From Neonectria sp. B-13 (Eukaryota > Ascomycota > Sordariomycetes > Hypocreales > Nectriaceae), in the NCBI GenBank assembly GCA_002682825.1, contig NOKP01000033.1:124001-188000 (forward strand): 64,000 nt of DNA, in the 5' to 3' direction. The notes under the pieces are model-generated. The model worked only from the letters and a program-made list of their open reading frames with translations, searched no databases and was not told the origin of the DNA. The position numbers were made by a program, and so were the translations under genes. Every line of letters begins with the position of its first letter. The first letter of the stretch is position 1. Below are positions 35,139 through 45,201 of the stretch, one piece after another.

Positions 35139-36707
35139 TCAAAACCCCATTACCTTATTAGCATAGTTGAGAATTATGGCTTCTCCTTTGCTCTCTGCCT
35201 TCTCCACATCGAAAGGAGCGAATCCAGCAGCTCGAAGTCCTTCTTCACCTGCCACCGTCCTCAAAGCCGCAGTATCTGGCCGCCCAATGTGCTCGCTCTC
35301 GCCTTTCCCTCCTGGGAAATCAGTCGGGGGAATTCCCTGAAGGAAATTATTCCGTTGCTGAAAAGCGTAGTTGACGTTGACTTTTGTGGTGGGACAAGCA
35401 GGGATGTATAGGACGCTGGAATCATTCTTTCCAGTGTGCACGCTATCTACAGCGTGGATCGTATCGCAGTGCCAGGCGACGTAGTCACCAGGCGCAATAC
35501 AAGGAACATGAACCATGGTGTTGAGGAGGTCCAGATGGGGGTGCCAGGCAGTGGTGAGCTCTTGGCCAAGACCGGGCCAAGCACCTTGCAAGTCAGAGGA
35601 GAAGGGCGCTTGCATGTCCCAGTTAGAAGGATCCAGAAACTCTGGCGAGTATGTCCCCTTTTCGAAGGTAATTGGCGACGCCTTCGGGCTGAAAAAGGGC
35701 CGCAGGAGAATGTATGCTGTCGAGAGGGCGAGAAGAGGGTTGACAAGGAGTGTCCCTTCCTTGGGGGCAGTGTGGGACATGCTAAGCCATCCTTGATACA
35801 TGCGAAACATGGTGCAGGCTCCCGCGCCATCATAAAGGTTGCTGGCGGCATCAAGCCGCGTACTCAGCTCCCATGGATCTGAGTTTTCCCATCGGCCCTC
35901 AAATATCTCATCGTAGACATGACCTTTGCCATATCCATTCTCTTCCCAGCGTTCAACACTTCCGCCGTCGACGTGAGGTCCAAGAGCGAAGCCAGCGTCA
36001 CCAGGCCGGCGCATACGGAGACGATCCGCATATGTCATTGGTTGGGTGGTTGAACACTGGGCATCAGGGTTCTTTGAGTGATAGTAGGACATGAGGAACC
36101 TCTGAGTCTTGAGCATGTTGGGGTGGCTGCGGGCTGCCAGCTGGGGCCGCGACCAGTAGATCTCAAAGACCTGGGGATCATGTTTGGGAAAGGCTGAAGT
36201 TGCAGTGATTAGCAGGGAACGCGTGGGACTTAAGAGAAAGAACTAACCTTTAGTTGCAGGGTTAGCAGCAATGTATGCTTCAGCTTCTTCCTTGTACGCA
36301 CGCGCCTCTTTCTCGGGAATCACTTGGCGCACCACAGCAACACCTCGTTTGCGCAAGGCTTGGCTGAATTCGGCAGATGGCTTGTTAAGGTCGGAAAACT
36401 GGATCTCAGGCACGCAGGCTGAGCCCATAGCCTTGACGATTTCTGTTTCTTCTCTCAGGCGAGCCAAGAGACGATTCCAACTGGCATGTAAGGCCGGCTT
36501 GTCGCGGGCAAGTGTGCGTTTTACATCCACGTATCTCTCCGGCAACGCCTCATCACCGCCACCAGAGAGTGATCTAAAGACGGAAGAAATGTCTCCCTCC
36601 TTTCTAGAAACACTCTCTTGCGTACTTGCGAGACGACGTTGGCAGCGCGGAACATGGCGAAAGACGCAGCGTGCGCCGGCCAAAGGGGCGTTGGCAGTTC
36701 GGATCAT
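35139..36707 (-). CDS. DUF1479 (YbiU-type) putative Fe/2-oxoglutarate oxygenase
   Basis: Two exons (36248-36707, 35139-36193) joined by a 54-nt GTTAGT...TCAG intron encode 504 residues. The first ~30 residues are Arg-rich and lack acids (MIRTANAPLAGARCVFRHV), suggesting mitochondrial import. The body matches DUF1479: RKRGVAVVRQVI, then FALGPHVDGGSVERW with the His-x-Asp pair of a double-stranded beta-helix oxygenase, and later VAWHCDTIHAVDSV with the distal His. Members are thought to be non-haem iron oxygenases but the substrate is not established. The neighbouring regulator (37203-39371) is transcribed in the same direction from further upstream. Confidence 0.88.
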
Positions 36708-37202
36708 GATGGGCTATTGATAGGTGACAATTCTGGCTACACCAAGGTCGAAATGAGTGCTAATCGAAACAGTCATCTTAAGAGCCAGATGGCGGCTCTT
36801 ATCGACCGTTCCCCGCACCCTTGACTCGTGCGAAGTGGTCACGGTGCCCAAGACAATTTTCGGATTTGCTGCTTGCGGAGGAAAACCCACAGGCGGGGAT
36901 TTCCCAAAATGGCAGTCCCGCTACCTCCGCGGTTACTTGACGTACGGCTGGTTCGCCACTCATGTGTCAACCCGTCCTGTTTCACTTGGTCGCAGAAAAG
37001 CAAGGGCCATTGAGAAACTAGACTGATCATGCCGCTCGGCTTGAGGTTGAGCCCAGTTAAAATTCCAGACCGAAGCCACTCTGAAACTGGGGAATTAAGT
37101 ACGAGGAAGGGCCGAGGTGAATCGCACATTTCCTTAAGGGTCGTCTGTCCAGGTGCCAGCCCTGGCGATCGTTTGGCTAATTTCCGTGCTCAGGTCCCTG
37201 AG
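36708..37202. other. Intergenic, DUF1479 promoter
   Basis: 495 bp between the DUF1479 start and the end of the upstream regulator gene. No gene was recognised. Confidence 0.5.
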
Positions 37203-39371
37203 TCAGATTCCTTGGTATTCCGGAAATATAGGTCCTGGCAGTTGGTGGTTATCCATCCAGTCCTCCCAAGGCAGCGGGACAGTTGGGTCCAGGGTGGCCG
37301 TGAAGACTGCATCAATTCGGCTGAGATCGAAACTCGGATCAAAGTCGTTGAATATCCCCATATCACCCGCAAGATCGTCCAGAATACCGACATCTTGCGA
37401 AAAGAATGCACTGTCAAGGGTTGAGGAGTCATGGATTTGTCTCGAACTTTGGGCCTCGTGCTGCTGCCCTACCAGTGCTGCTGAATCGCCAGTCCCGCCA
37501 CCGTCTGGCTCATTGATTTCATCTGTGGGACGAGTATCTCCGACCTGGCCACCTGTTTCTTTGTCGTTCATGATGCTTGTCCTCCTGCCAGCAGCGACCC
37601 GTTCTACTTCCTGCATTGTTTCGATGGCCAACTGTGCCATGGCACGTGCAGACATGAACGCTTTGCTGAGTTCGTCCAAAATGTCGCAACTGCTGTGGAA
37701 TAAGGCGTATGCTTGCTTTCGTTTGTATGGTATGTTGCTGTTTCGGAGGCTCTTGTATGCAACTGAGGTGGCCAACGAGACAACGTATGGGACGACAGGC
37801 CAGAGAGTGATGGAGGACTTGAGATCTTCGGATGCGATAGAGATGATGCTTGCTGCGCTAGACAATTGGATGGCTGAGCTCGGGGTTCGCTGATAATTTC
37901 CTTCGCGCGCCTTCGGTCGATCCCGCAAAATGACAATAGCAAGGTGGAACATTTCCAGCGATGCTATTTGGGTTTTGTCAGCTCACCATGTCGCCTTGTG
38001 TAGGGTGGGTCGATGGGTCAGAGAAACGTACCAAGTAGTGCGTTCCCAATATTCATGGACTCAGTCTCTTCCACAAGATCTTCAAATGTCTCCTCATTAT
38101 TCGGTGCTTGCAGTTCCGTCGCGGCATGCGGACGATATTTTGAGATGACGCCGTCCAGGAACTGGGTTATCCGAATGAGCAGTCTAAAGGGAGGAGCTTG
38201 CGTGGGTACCGATTCCATAGTTCCTCTGTCCATGTCTTGACTGTGAATAAGAACAGGACGGCCATTCGTGGCGGCATTGAGTCGATCCAGAACCCATATA
38301 CACCAGAAGATGCGGCTAGACTTCTCACACTTTGCGCTGTCCTCGGGCCAGCCAAGATGAAGGCCTAAAGTCTGTGCGTGATGAACAGCCTGAGCTGAAT
38401 AGTATGTAGAAACATCGCTATACTTTGGTTTTTCGACATAAAACGCCATCAAGGCACAGACCTGGAGCACAACCATCTTGTCCTGGATGAACCCCAGGTC
38501 AAGCGACTGTTTGACAGCAGCAGCAATGCATGCGCGAAAGTCAATTTGCGAGAGAAGGCATTCGGTGTGGGGTAGCCGCAAATATCTCTTTAGCTTGGGG
38601 TCCAGAGCCGCAATGATGCACATGCATTGCTTTAGAGCTACAGCTTCCATGGTGTTATGTTTTTCCAACACCTCGCCATGAAGGATTGGGAAGATGGGGT
38701 CGATCTTGGTGAAATACAGGTCGGAAATAAAGCCAAATTCATACTCGGGAGGCAAAACCGACATGCATTCTTTCCGCAAATAGGGCGATAGGGCCTGGAT
38801 GCCAGCGAGGCCGAAGCGCTGGATAGCCGAGGCACCAGGCGACTTTCCCACAGCATGTGGGCCTTCTATTTCAGCGCGCTCGTGGGTTTCAGGTCTCTGC
38901 CCAAGCCATACACCGACGTCTGCGTGCCTTGAGCCCCTCTGGTTGCCGTCTTCCCGACCGCCGTTGGAAAGGAAAGAAGCCTCGGGGCTAAGATCACCGA
39001 TGAAGTGTAAATACGCGTCTTCCGAGAGGCCAGGGGGCTGGGGCAGCTGCTCTACTTCCGAAGTGCCTAGCTGTGACGGCGTAGACGTATCTGGTCTTGG
39101 GGTTGGCGCGTGTCCTGCTTCATCAGGGCGGCCATGTGATTTGTCAGTGTGCGCATGGGGTGGAGAAGCAGGCGACACGATCTGAGGTTGAAGAGTGCCA
39201 GAGCGCTCTACGTGAGCGCAGCGTTTCTATCAGATCTGTAAGTAAGATAGGACCGTCTCTTCACAGCTATAAGGAACCTACATGGCGCTTTTGGCAGGAC
39301 GTGCAGGATTTCTGTGCGAGTTTGCGCTTCGCTCCGAGGCCGCCAACGTTATCGGATACGAATTTGAACAT
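37203..39371 (-). CDS. Fungal-specific transcription factor with an incomplete zinc cluster
   Basis: Three exons (39282-39371, 38032-39226, 37203-37963) stay in frame and give 681 residues. The start ATG leads to KRKLAQKSCTSCQKRH, and splicing adds KRC, so C-x2-C-x6-C is present as in Zn2Cys6 regulators. The expected second half (C-x2-C-x6-C) is missing: after KRC the protein reads AHVERSGTLQPQIVSPA. No alternative splice of intron 39227-39281 restores it. The middle homology domain is normal (PEYEFGFISDLYFTKIDPIFPILH; then SSRIFWCIWVLDRLNAATNGRP). The C-terminal third is acidic with low complexity, a plausible activation region. DNA binding may be lost or altered. Its neighbours suggest control of DUF1479 or the oxidoreductase/porter genes. 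Confidence 0.82.
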
Positions 39372-39768
39372 TGTCAAGACGTCTTCGGCTGATATCTAGA
39401 AGATGACAGACATACGCCAACATGCTGATGCTGGCTTGAGATCGTCTTAAGTAAAAGAGAGATGGATAAGTATTGACGGGAGTCGGCTACTTCGTGATGG
39501 CATTGACTGACTGCAGGAGGGGCTTTGGCATTTAATGACGTGCCAAGGAAGTCTAGCGTAGTCACGTGGCCAGACTCACGTGTTAAAACATCAACCTAAC
39601 CAACATTGGAGTAGTTCTCTTTTGCTCAGGCAGTCGGCACCCGTACATGCCCCGGTTCCCTCGCCTTTAGCTAGCTAGTCATCTATCATCACAATACACA
39701 TTTTAGACCTCTCAACATATATTATTGTTTTAGCATCTTCATCGCTGGCTGTCACGGCTCATAACTCT
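39372..39768. other. Intergenic, regulator promoter
   Basis: 397 bp upstream of the regulator and downstream of the oxidoreductase. Contains two CACGTG/CACGTG-like E-box sequences near 39565-39580. No gene was seen. Confidence 0.45.
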
Positions 39769-40947
39769 TCAAGGTCCAGATGGGAGGAATCCGCCAACCT
39801 CCTGTTCGCCACCTTGCTTCGTCTTATGGACAGGGTACTTGTCCATCATCATCTTGAACAACTTCAGATCCTCAACAGCATCCATCGCCGTTGTTTTGAT
39901 TTTTTTGCCCTCCGCGATGCACGCATATAGGTCCTTCAATTCAGCAGTGTACGCATCCTCATACGATGTTTGCAAGGAGCGATGACACTTTTCGCCATGC
40001 TCGTTCAACTCGTCAATCTCAACGGTGATACCAAGGCCCTTGACAAACGGTGTCTCGTAGCAGATTGTTACGGATTTGTTCTCTCCGAAAATAGCGACTT
40101 CCGAATCGAAGCGGGGGACGCTGTCAATACCAGTCTCATAGACGGCAGTGTATCGGTCGTGGGGAGCTGTACGGTTGCGGTAGTCGAACATGGTGGTATA
40201 CCACCGGGCATTATCGGTTGAAGCAAGAACTTCTTCGGGCAGGCCACCTAGAACCTCTCGCATGAGACTCAGGCCATGACTCCCGAGGTTGGCTAACAGG
40301 GTACAGTAATCCATTTGGGCTGCGCTGAGGTCGGCGAAAGGTGTGCCCCATGCCTCCTCGAGCAGGGCCTGTAGTCGAACCTTGCGATCTTGGCCGGCCT
40401 CAGCAGGCACGTCATCGAAGAACTTTTGAGGATCCGCGCCCGATTGTTCAATGAAGTAGGCATTGGGGCCGATGATGTCGCGAACTCGCGCGTACTTGAT
40501 AGTTTCAATCGTCGCAACCTCGCGCTTGAAGGCCTGCAGACTAGGGGCGTATCGTCGCATGTACCCAACGAACACACGAGCGCCGTTGGGTGCCGCACGC
40601 TCGGCCTCGATGATGGTCTGTGCCGTCTGAAGGCTCAAAGTGATGGGCTTCTCGACTAGAACATGCTTGCCGGCTTGGAGGGCTGCGATAGTGTATGGAG
40701 CGTGGAACTCGTCAGATGTAATGACGAAAACCACATCAATAGAGGCGTCATTGAAGATATCGGCGACATCGGTCGTCGCCCGCGGAATGCCAAATTTTGC
40801 GGCGCAGTGATCCGCGGTCTTCTTAGAGACATCACAGATCGTAGTAATCTTGAAGAGTCTAGAGAGAAAGACAAGTGTTGGGATGTGAACAATCTGTGCC
40901 ACATCCCCACCTCCGATGATGCCGACGTGAAGAATTTTTTGATCCAT
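39769..40947 (-). CDS. GFO/IDH/MocA family NAD(P)-dependent oxidoreductase
   Basis: Single exon of 392 residues with a clean ATG. The N-terminal Rossmann fold starts VGIIGGGDVAQIVHIPTL, has DVVFVITSDEFHAPYTIAAL, and the family signature GKHVLVEKPITLS where the EKP lysine is catalytic. GYMRRYAPS and LGSHGLSLMREVLGG follow in the C-terminal GFO/IDH/MocA domain. Such enzymes oxidise sugars, inositols or sugar derivatives in the cytosol. It faces a second oxidoreductase (41420) across a 472-bp shared promoter and has a paralogue at 60582-61809, which together suggest a catabolic cluster. Confidence 0.92.
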   Translation of the reverse strand: MDQKILHVGIIGGGDVAQIVHIPTLVFLSRLFKITTICDVSKKTADHCAAKFGIPRATTDVADIFNDASIDVVFVITSDEFHAPYTIAALQAGKHVLVEKPITLSLQTAQTIIEAERAAPNGARVFVGYMRRYAPSLQAFKREVATIETIKYARVRDIIGPNAYFIEQSGADPQKFFDDVPAEAGQDRKVRLQALLEEAWGTPFADLSAAQMDYCTLLANLGSHGLSLMREVLGGLPEEVLASTDNARWYTTMFDYRNRTAPHDRYTAVYETGIDSVPRFDSEVAIFGENKSVTICYETPFVKGLGITVEIDELNEHGEKCHRSLQTSYEDAYTAELKDLYACIAEGKKIKTTAMDAVEDLKLFKMMMDKYPVHKTKQGGEQEVGGFLPSGP

Positions 40948-41064
40948 TTCGAAAGAGTATTGGTAATAAGGGAGCTATGATAATGGCTGTTCCGTCGAAT
41001 AAATGCAGCGCGAGCTGCACCAATTTATTATCCATGCGCAGCAACGCAACAGAAGCAGATCCCT

Positions 41065-41238
41065 CCCCACAGTCACCCCGCCATGACCCCTCAATTACTG
41101 AATGCGGAAAACTCCCGGCTCCCTAGTTAACTTATACCCCAGGTCGGGAATTCCGGATTAGGGCAGCCCGGAGTCTGAACAAGCGGTTACCCCGAAACTA
41201 ACCACAAGCTAAAGGAAAGCCATCCAATTCAAGCGGGG
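41065..41238. promoter_or_regulatory. CreA/Cre1-type sites in the divergent promoter
   Basis: The 472-bp region 40948-41419 between two divergent oxidoreductase genes holds four matches to the carbon-repressor consensus SYGGRG: reverse at 41065-41070 and 41076-41081, reverse at 41137-41142, forward at 41233-41238. The first two are 5 bp apart, the paired arrangement usually needed for function. Binding is inferred from consensus only. No other feature was seen in this spacer. Confidence 0.5.
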
Positions 41239-41419
41239 CTGGTGGACGCTAAGACAGAGGCAACTGGGATGCCTGGTAGTCTATACATGAGGCAAATGTC
41301 CGTGTCGTCCAGAGTCATTCCACATTATCCTTTCCCCTCCAATATACGCTTCGAAATCAGGCAACTGATCTAGTTTACTCTTCGTTTCGTACTGAGAACC
41401 TATTCATATCATTGTCAAC

Positions 41420-42693
41420 ATGTCGATCAAGGTCGCATTGGTTGGAGGCGGTATGTATGCGTTCCCTACGAGGCGATATTTTAGCCTAACAATGTGTGAT
41501 AGGTATTTGGGCCAGGGAGGAACATCTGGTACATGGGAACGTCCCTTTCGCGAGCCCCTGAGATTGCACTGACCTTGAATAAACCAGCCGGCCGTGCAAT
41601 CTGCCAAGGATCTAGTCTTGGTTGCGGTCTTCTCACGAACGTTGAAATCGGCCAAGGCGATCGCTGATACGGTGCCCGACGTGGTGGAGTTGTATTCCGA
41701 GGATAGTAGCAAGGGCTATGATGAGCTATTGAAGCGGTCGGACATTGATGCGATTATTATGTCGTGAGTGACCTCAACAGTTCATCTGGAGCCCTCCGTT
41801 GATTGAAAGCCGCAATCAGTCTGCCTATTAAAAACCAAGTAACGTATATCCGATCTGCTTTACTTGCGGGCAAGCACGTGCTCTCTGAGAAGCCTGTTTG
41901 TGAGAACATTCAGGATGCGGAAGACATGATCAAGTGGTATCATTCGGAGATTCAAGGCCCATCCTGGTGCATTGCAGAGAATTGGCGCTTCTTGAAGAGC
42001 TACGAGTTCGCGCGCGAAGAAATCAAGTCGATGGGTCGAATTCTCGGTTTTCAAGGCCGGCAGCATGCCCTTGTTGAGCAGACTGGAAAGTTCTACCGTA
42101 AGTTTGCAGCACAACCCTTTGAAACTGGAAGAAATGTATCTAATGTTGCGCACTTATTTGCAGAGACTGAATGGAGAAAAAGCCCTACCCATCAGGGAGG
42201 CTATCTTCTTGATGGTGGTGTTCACTACATGGCTGGCCTTCGACAGCTTCTTGAGTCGCAGCCAGGAAACCACATCGTTCGCCTGTCAGCTTTCACTAAC
42301 CAACTCCGAGACTATCTCCCACCGGCGGATACAATCAACGCGGTTCTGAAGACTAAATCAGACATCATAGGCACTTTCCAACTGTCTGTCGGAACTAGTC
42401 TCCGCGAGGATTCGTGGACAGTCTCCTGTGAGAGCGGCTGGATCACTGTTGAAGATTCAGAGGTAACCATCTGCCGCGACGGGCAAGTAACGAAGAAGAC
42501 AGTCCCGAATGAAAGAACAGGGGTCCCTCCCGAGGTTCGTGCTTGGGGAGAGGCACTAGCTGCTGGGAAAGTTTTGAAGGAGCAGGAGCCCGAAGCTGCT
42601 TTGGCGGATCTAGAGCTAGTTAGTTTGGCCACCTCAAATGACCAGAATGTTGTGAAATCGCTGACATACTACCTAGATCGAGCTTATGCTTAG
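41420..42693 (+). CDS. GFO/IDH/MocA-type oxidoreductase, second subfamily
   Basis: Five exons (41420-41450, 41503-41528, 41588-41763, 41820-42097, 42164-42693) encode 346 residues. The Rossmann start is MSIKVALVGGGIWAREEHLP, followed by SDIDAIIMSLP and GKHVLSEKPVCENI with the EKP motif. AENWRFL and GGYLLDGGVHYMAGLRQLL are typical of the D-galacturonate/xylose-dehydrogenase-like fungal members. The intron at 42098-42163 is 66 nt with no stop, so unspliced mRNA would add 22 residues; splicing restores the family spacing KFYQTEWRK. Low identity to the 39769 neighbour, so not a tandem duplicate. Probably acts in the same sugar pathway. Confidence 0.9.
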
Positions 42694-43414
42694 AAGCGGC
42701 GAAAAGGATGGAGCTCCGATGGATTGCAATCATCAGCAAGTTGTCTAGCCCTTGAATAGGAGAAGATGGACATAACTAGCTTGAATATACCGTACGAAGA
42801 CTTCTTCACAACGTTCATTTTACTTTGATTACAGTGAAATAATCGCATACGCTTAGATAAATCAAGGACCCGTTGTAGTAATTCGTAATTATACGCCATT
42901 TGTCACGGACTCACTGGACGTGATTTCCAATCAAGTGGCTTACTTAATTTACTCGAGTCTGCTCGCAATGGTTGGCTCCAAAGAATGATTGTTCTGGACC
43001 CGGCAACTCATAAGCCGTGGCGTATGGATCTTGTGAATATAAGCATTCCTATACGCACACGATTACAGCCCCGCGAAGCCTTGCTGGGGTACGGTTTTCA
43101 GGAGAGCGTTAGCTGCTCCGGGGATATGGAGAGGCGGGGATGCGGGGGCGGAGTTGGAGGATTATCCTAAAAGGGAAGTCCCCGCGATCTTGCCTCGCTG
43201 ACTCGTAACCCTGCGACGGTTAGCAAGTAATCCTGACTATGCGCCTCCTGAACGAATACCTAGACTTGTTTCTTTTTTAATAACTACCCCGGGATTCCTT
43301 CCCCAGACTTCTAATTCAGATGTCCTGCATCTTCAAATATCAACCCCTGGGTCGTTTTCTCATCGCCAACCGCCCCCTTTCTATCCATCACACCACCTCA
43401 CTTCGCAACTCACC
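42694..43414. other. Intergenic, sugar porter promoter
   Basis: 721 bp between the oxidoreductase stop and the porter start. It carries a dense group of CreA-type sites (listed separately) and a pyrimidine-rich stretch just before the ATG. No gene was seen. Confidence 0.6.
43069..43185 (+). promoter_or_regulatory. Cluster of seven CreA/Cre1-type sites
   Basis: Within 117 bp, 230-346 bp upstream of the porter ATG, seven hexamers fit SYGGRG: 43069-43074 and 43180-43185 on the minus strand, and 43084-43089, 43118-43123, 43134-43139, 43142-43147, 43148-43153 on the plus strand. The variants are CTGGGG, CCGGGG, GCGGGG and GCGGAG. CreA represses alternative-carbon genes when glucose is present. 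The density far exceeds the chance spacing of this motif, so glucose repression of the porter is likely. Confidence 0.7.
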
Positions 43415-44971
43415 ATGTCGGACGACTTCAAATTCAACTGGAAATCCCACAAGTGGGCAATCCTCTACTGTGCCATCTCTGCTATCGGCGCCCTTTGCTA
43501 TGGGTACGACAACACCTATTACAATGGTGTTCTGGCCATGCAAGAGTTTAAGGACAACTATGGCAACCACTACGTCGACGGAAAAAAAGCACTGTCAACC
43601 TCATTTCAGTCAGTGACTGCATCGTCAATCTACATTGGAGATCTCCTTGGCGCGATGCTTGCCTCTCCCGTCAACGAGCGCTGGGGCCGCAAAGCCGTCT
43701 TCTGGCTGGCATCTATCTGCATCCTGGTTGGCGGTATCATCCAAGTTTCAGATAACCATCACGAAGCTGTCATCACGGTTGGAAGAATTATGATGGGCGT
43801 CGGTGTGGGGCAATTTACGGTTACATCCCTGCTCTACATGGGAGAGATTGCGCCCACCGCTATCCGTGGACCGGTCCTCATGATGTTCCAGTTCCTCCAG
43901 TCCTGGTCTCAACTCATCGCCGCGGGTATCACGCAAGGAACTGAGGGCATCAACAGCTCACTCTCGTACAAGATCCCCATGGGAGGTCTTATTGTTCTAC
44001 CTCTCATGATGTTTGCAGGCCTCCCGTTTATCCCTGAGAGCCCTGTTTGGTACATTTTGAAAGGCAAACGGGAAAACGCCGAGACGGCCTTGAAGAAAAT
44101 TAACCGCGGACAATCGACATATGATCCTGCGGAAGACATGCGAGTCCTAGATGAGACAAAGGCCACATTAGAGAAGAAGTCCGAGGAATCTTCTTGGAGA
44201 TCGCTCCTGGTGGACCCGGTTGAGCGCAGAAAGGTTATCTTCTCCTGTGGTGCCCTCTTCTCCCAACAAATTTGCGGTATCCTATTCTTCTACGTTTATG
44301 GCGTTATCTTCGCCCAGTCAATCGGTATCGCGGAGCCTTTCATGATCCAGCTCATTACGAACATTCTTCAGATCTTTGCAGTGGGCGCATCTGTCATCAC
44401 TGGAAACAAGGTCTCGAGGCGAGCTAACCTCCTCGTCACAAACTCGATGATGGTCGTCGCCTTTATTGTCATCGGCAGTATTGGCACACAAGGAACACCT
44501 ACAAAGGCTTCTCAGTATGTCATTGTCGTCTTCTCTTTCGTCGTTATTGTCGCCTTCAACTACGGTCTTGGCCCATTGGCGTACACAATCGCTCGAGAGA
44601 TGGCTGTTGGTGTCAATCAAAACAAGATCATGTCAACCTCCATTGTCATTTTCTATCTCACTACTTGGGTCGTCTCATTCACTGCGCCTTATCTGTATTA
44701 CGATGCTGGCTTGGGCCCCATGCTCGGCTTCATCTACGCTGGAACTACCGGTCTTACGCTTGTATACACATGGTTTTGTGTGGGTGAAACAGCGGGCAAG
44801 TCAACCATGGAGATCTCCAGGTTCTTTTCAGAGAACATTCCTGTTAGAAAGTGGAAGACATACGAGTTTCAAGCAGATATTGAAGTAGCGCTTAAGCATG
44901 GATCGGATATCAAGCCTCAATCTGGGGAGGAATCGGAAGCAGCAATTGAGCACCGAGAGGCTAAGAATTAG
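43415..44971 (+). CDS. MFS sugar porter
   Basis: Single exon, 518 residues, about 12 hydrophobic segments. Signatures: ALCYGYDNTYYNGVLAM in helix 1, NERWGRKAVFW (the D/N-R-x-G-R-R loop 2-3), GRIMMGVGVGQFTVT, PESPVWYILKGKRENA at the end of the first half, and VGETAGKSTMEI in place of the usual PETKG-LEE motif after helix 12. It imports a hexose, pentose or polyol by proton symport at the plasma membrane. The exact substrate is not readable. Clustered with the oxidoreductases and under a promoter dense in carbon-repressor sites. Confidence 0.92.
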   Translation: MSDDFKFNWKSHKWAILYCAISAIGALCYGYDNTYYNGVLAMQEFKDNYGNHYVDGKKALSTSFQSVTASSIYIGDLLGAMLASPVNERWGRKAVFWLASICILVGGIIQVSDNHHEAVITVGRIMMGVGVGQFTVTSLLYMGEIAPTAIRGPVLMMFQFLQSWSQLIAAGITQGTEGINSSLSYKIPMGGLIVLPLMMFAGLPFIPESPVWYILKGKRENAETALKKINRGQSTYDPAEDMRVLDETKATLEKKSEESSWRSLLVDPVERRKVIFSCGALFSQQICGILFFYVYGVIFAQSIGIAEPFMIQLITNILQIFAVGASVITGNKVSRRANLLVTNSMMVVAFIVIGSIGTQGTPTKASQYVIVVFSFVVIVAFNYGLGPLAYTIAREMAVGVNQNKIMSTSIVIFYLTTWVVSFTAPYLYYDAGLGPMLGFIYAGTTGLTLVYTWFCVGETAGKSTMEISRFFSENIPVRKWKTYEFQADIEVALKHGSDIKPQSGEESEAAIEHREAKN

Positions 44972-45140
44972 CGACCAAATCCAAGTTTCATGTCTAAATT
45001 AGTTAAGGCTAGAAAGATAAATCAGGAATTGCGTAGTTAATAACTATAGCTATCTATATCTCTTGAAACCGGACTTGAATAATGGGTACTGGGATGATTC
45101 TGCCGATTGTGACCGCCTGGTTCTAACCAGGGCTGGGGTA

Positions 45141-45183
45141 CCACACCACACCATACACACCACACCACCATACACACCACACC
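45141..45183. repeat. CCACACCA/TACACA simple repeat
   Basis: Low-complexity tract of CCACA and CATACACA units just 18 bp before the ankyrin ATG. It would lie in the 5' leader of that gene. Confidence 0.6.
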
Positions 45184-45201
45184 TCTTACAAGCAAACAAG
45201 C

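Noticed and set aside
35436..35882. Plus-strand ORF over the DUF1479 gene
   Set aside because: Antisense shadow; the minus strand has the HxD and distal His motifs and proper splice sites.
32272..45000. Secondary-metabolite gene cluster
   Set aside because: There is a P450 and an oxygenase but no polyketide synthase, peptide synthetase, terpene cyclase or prenyltransferase in the window.
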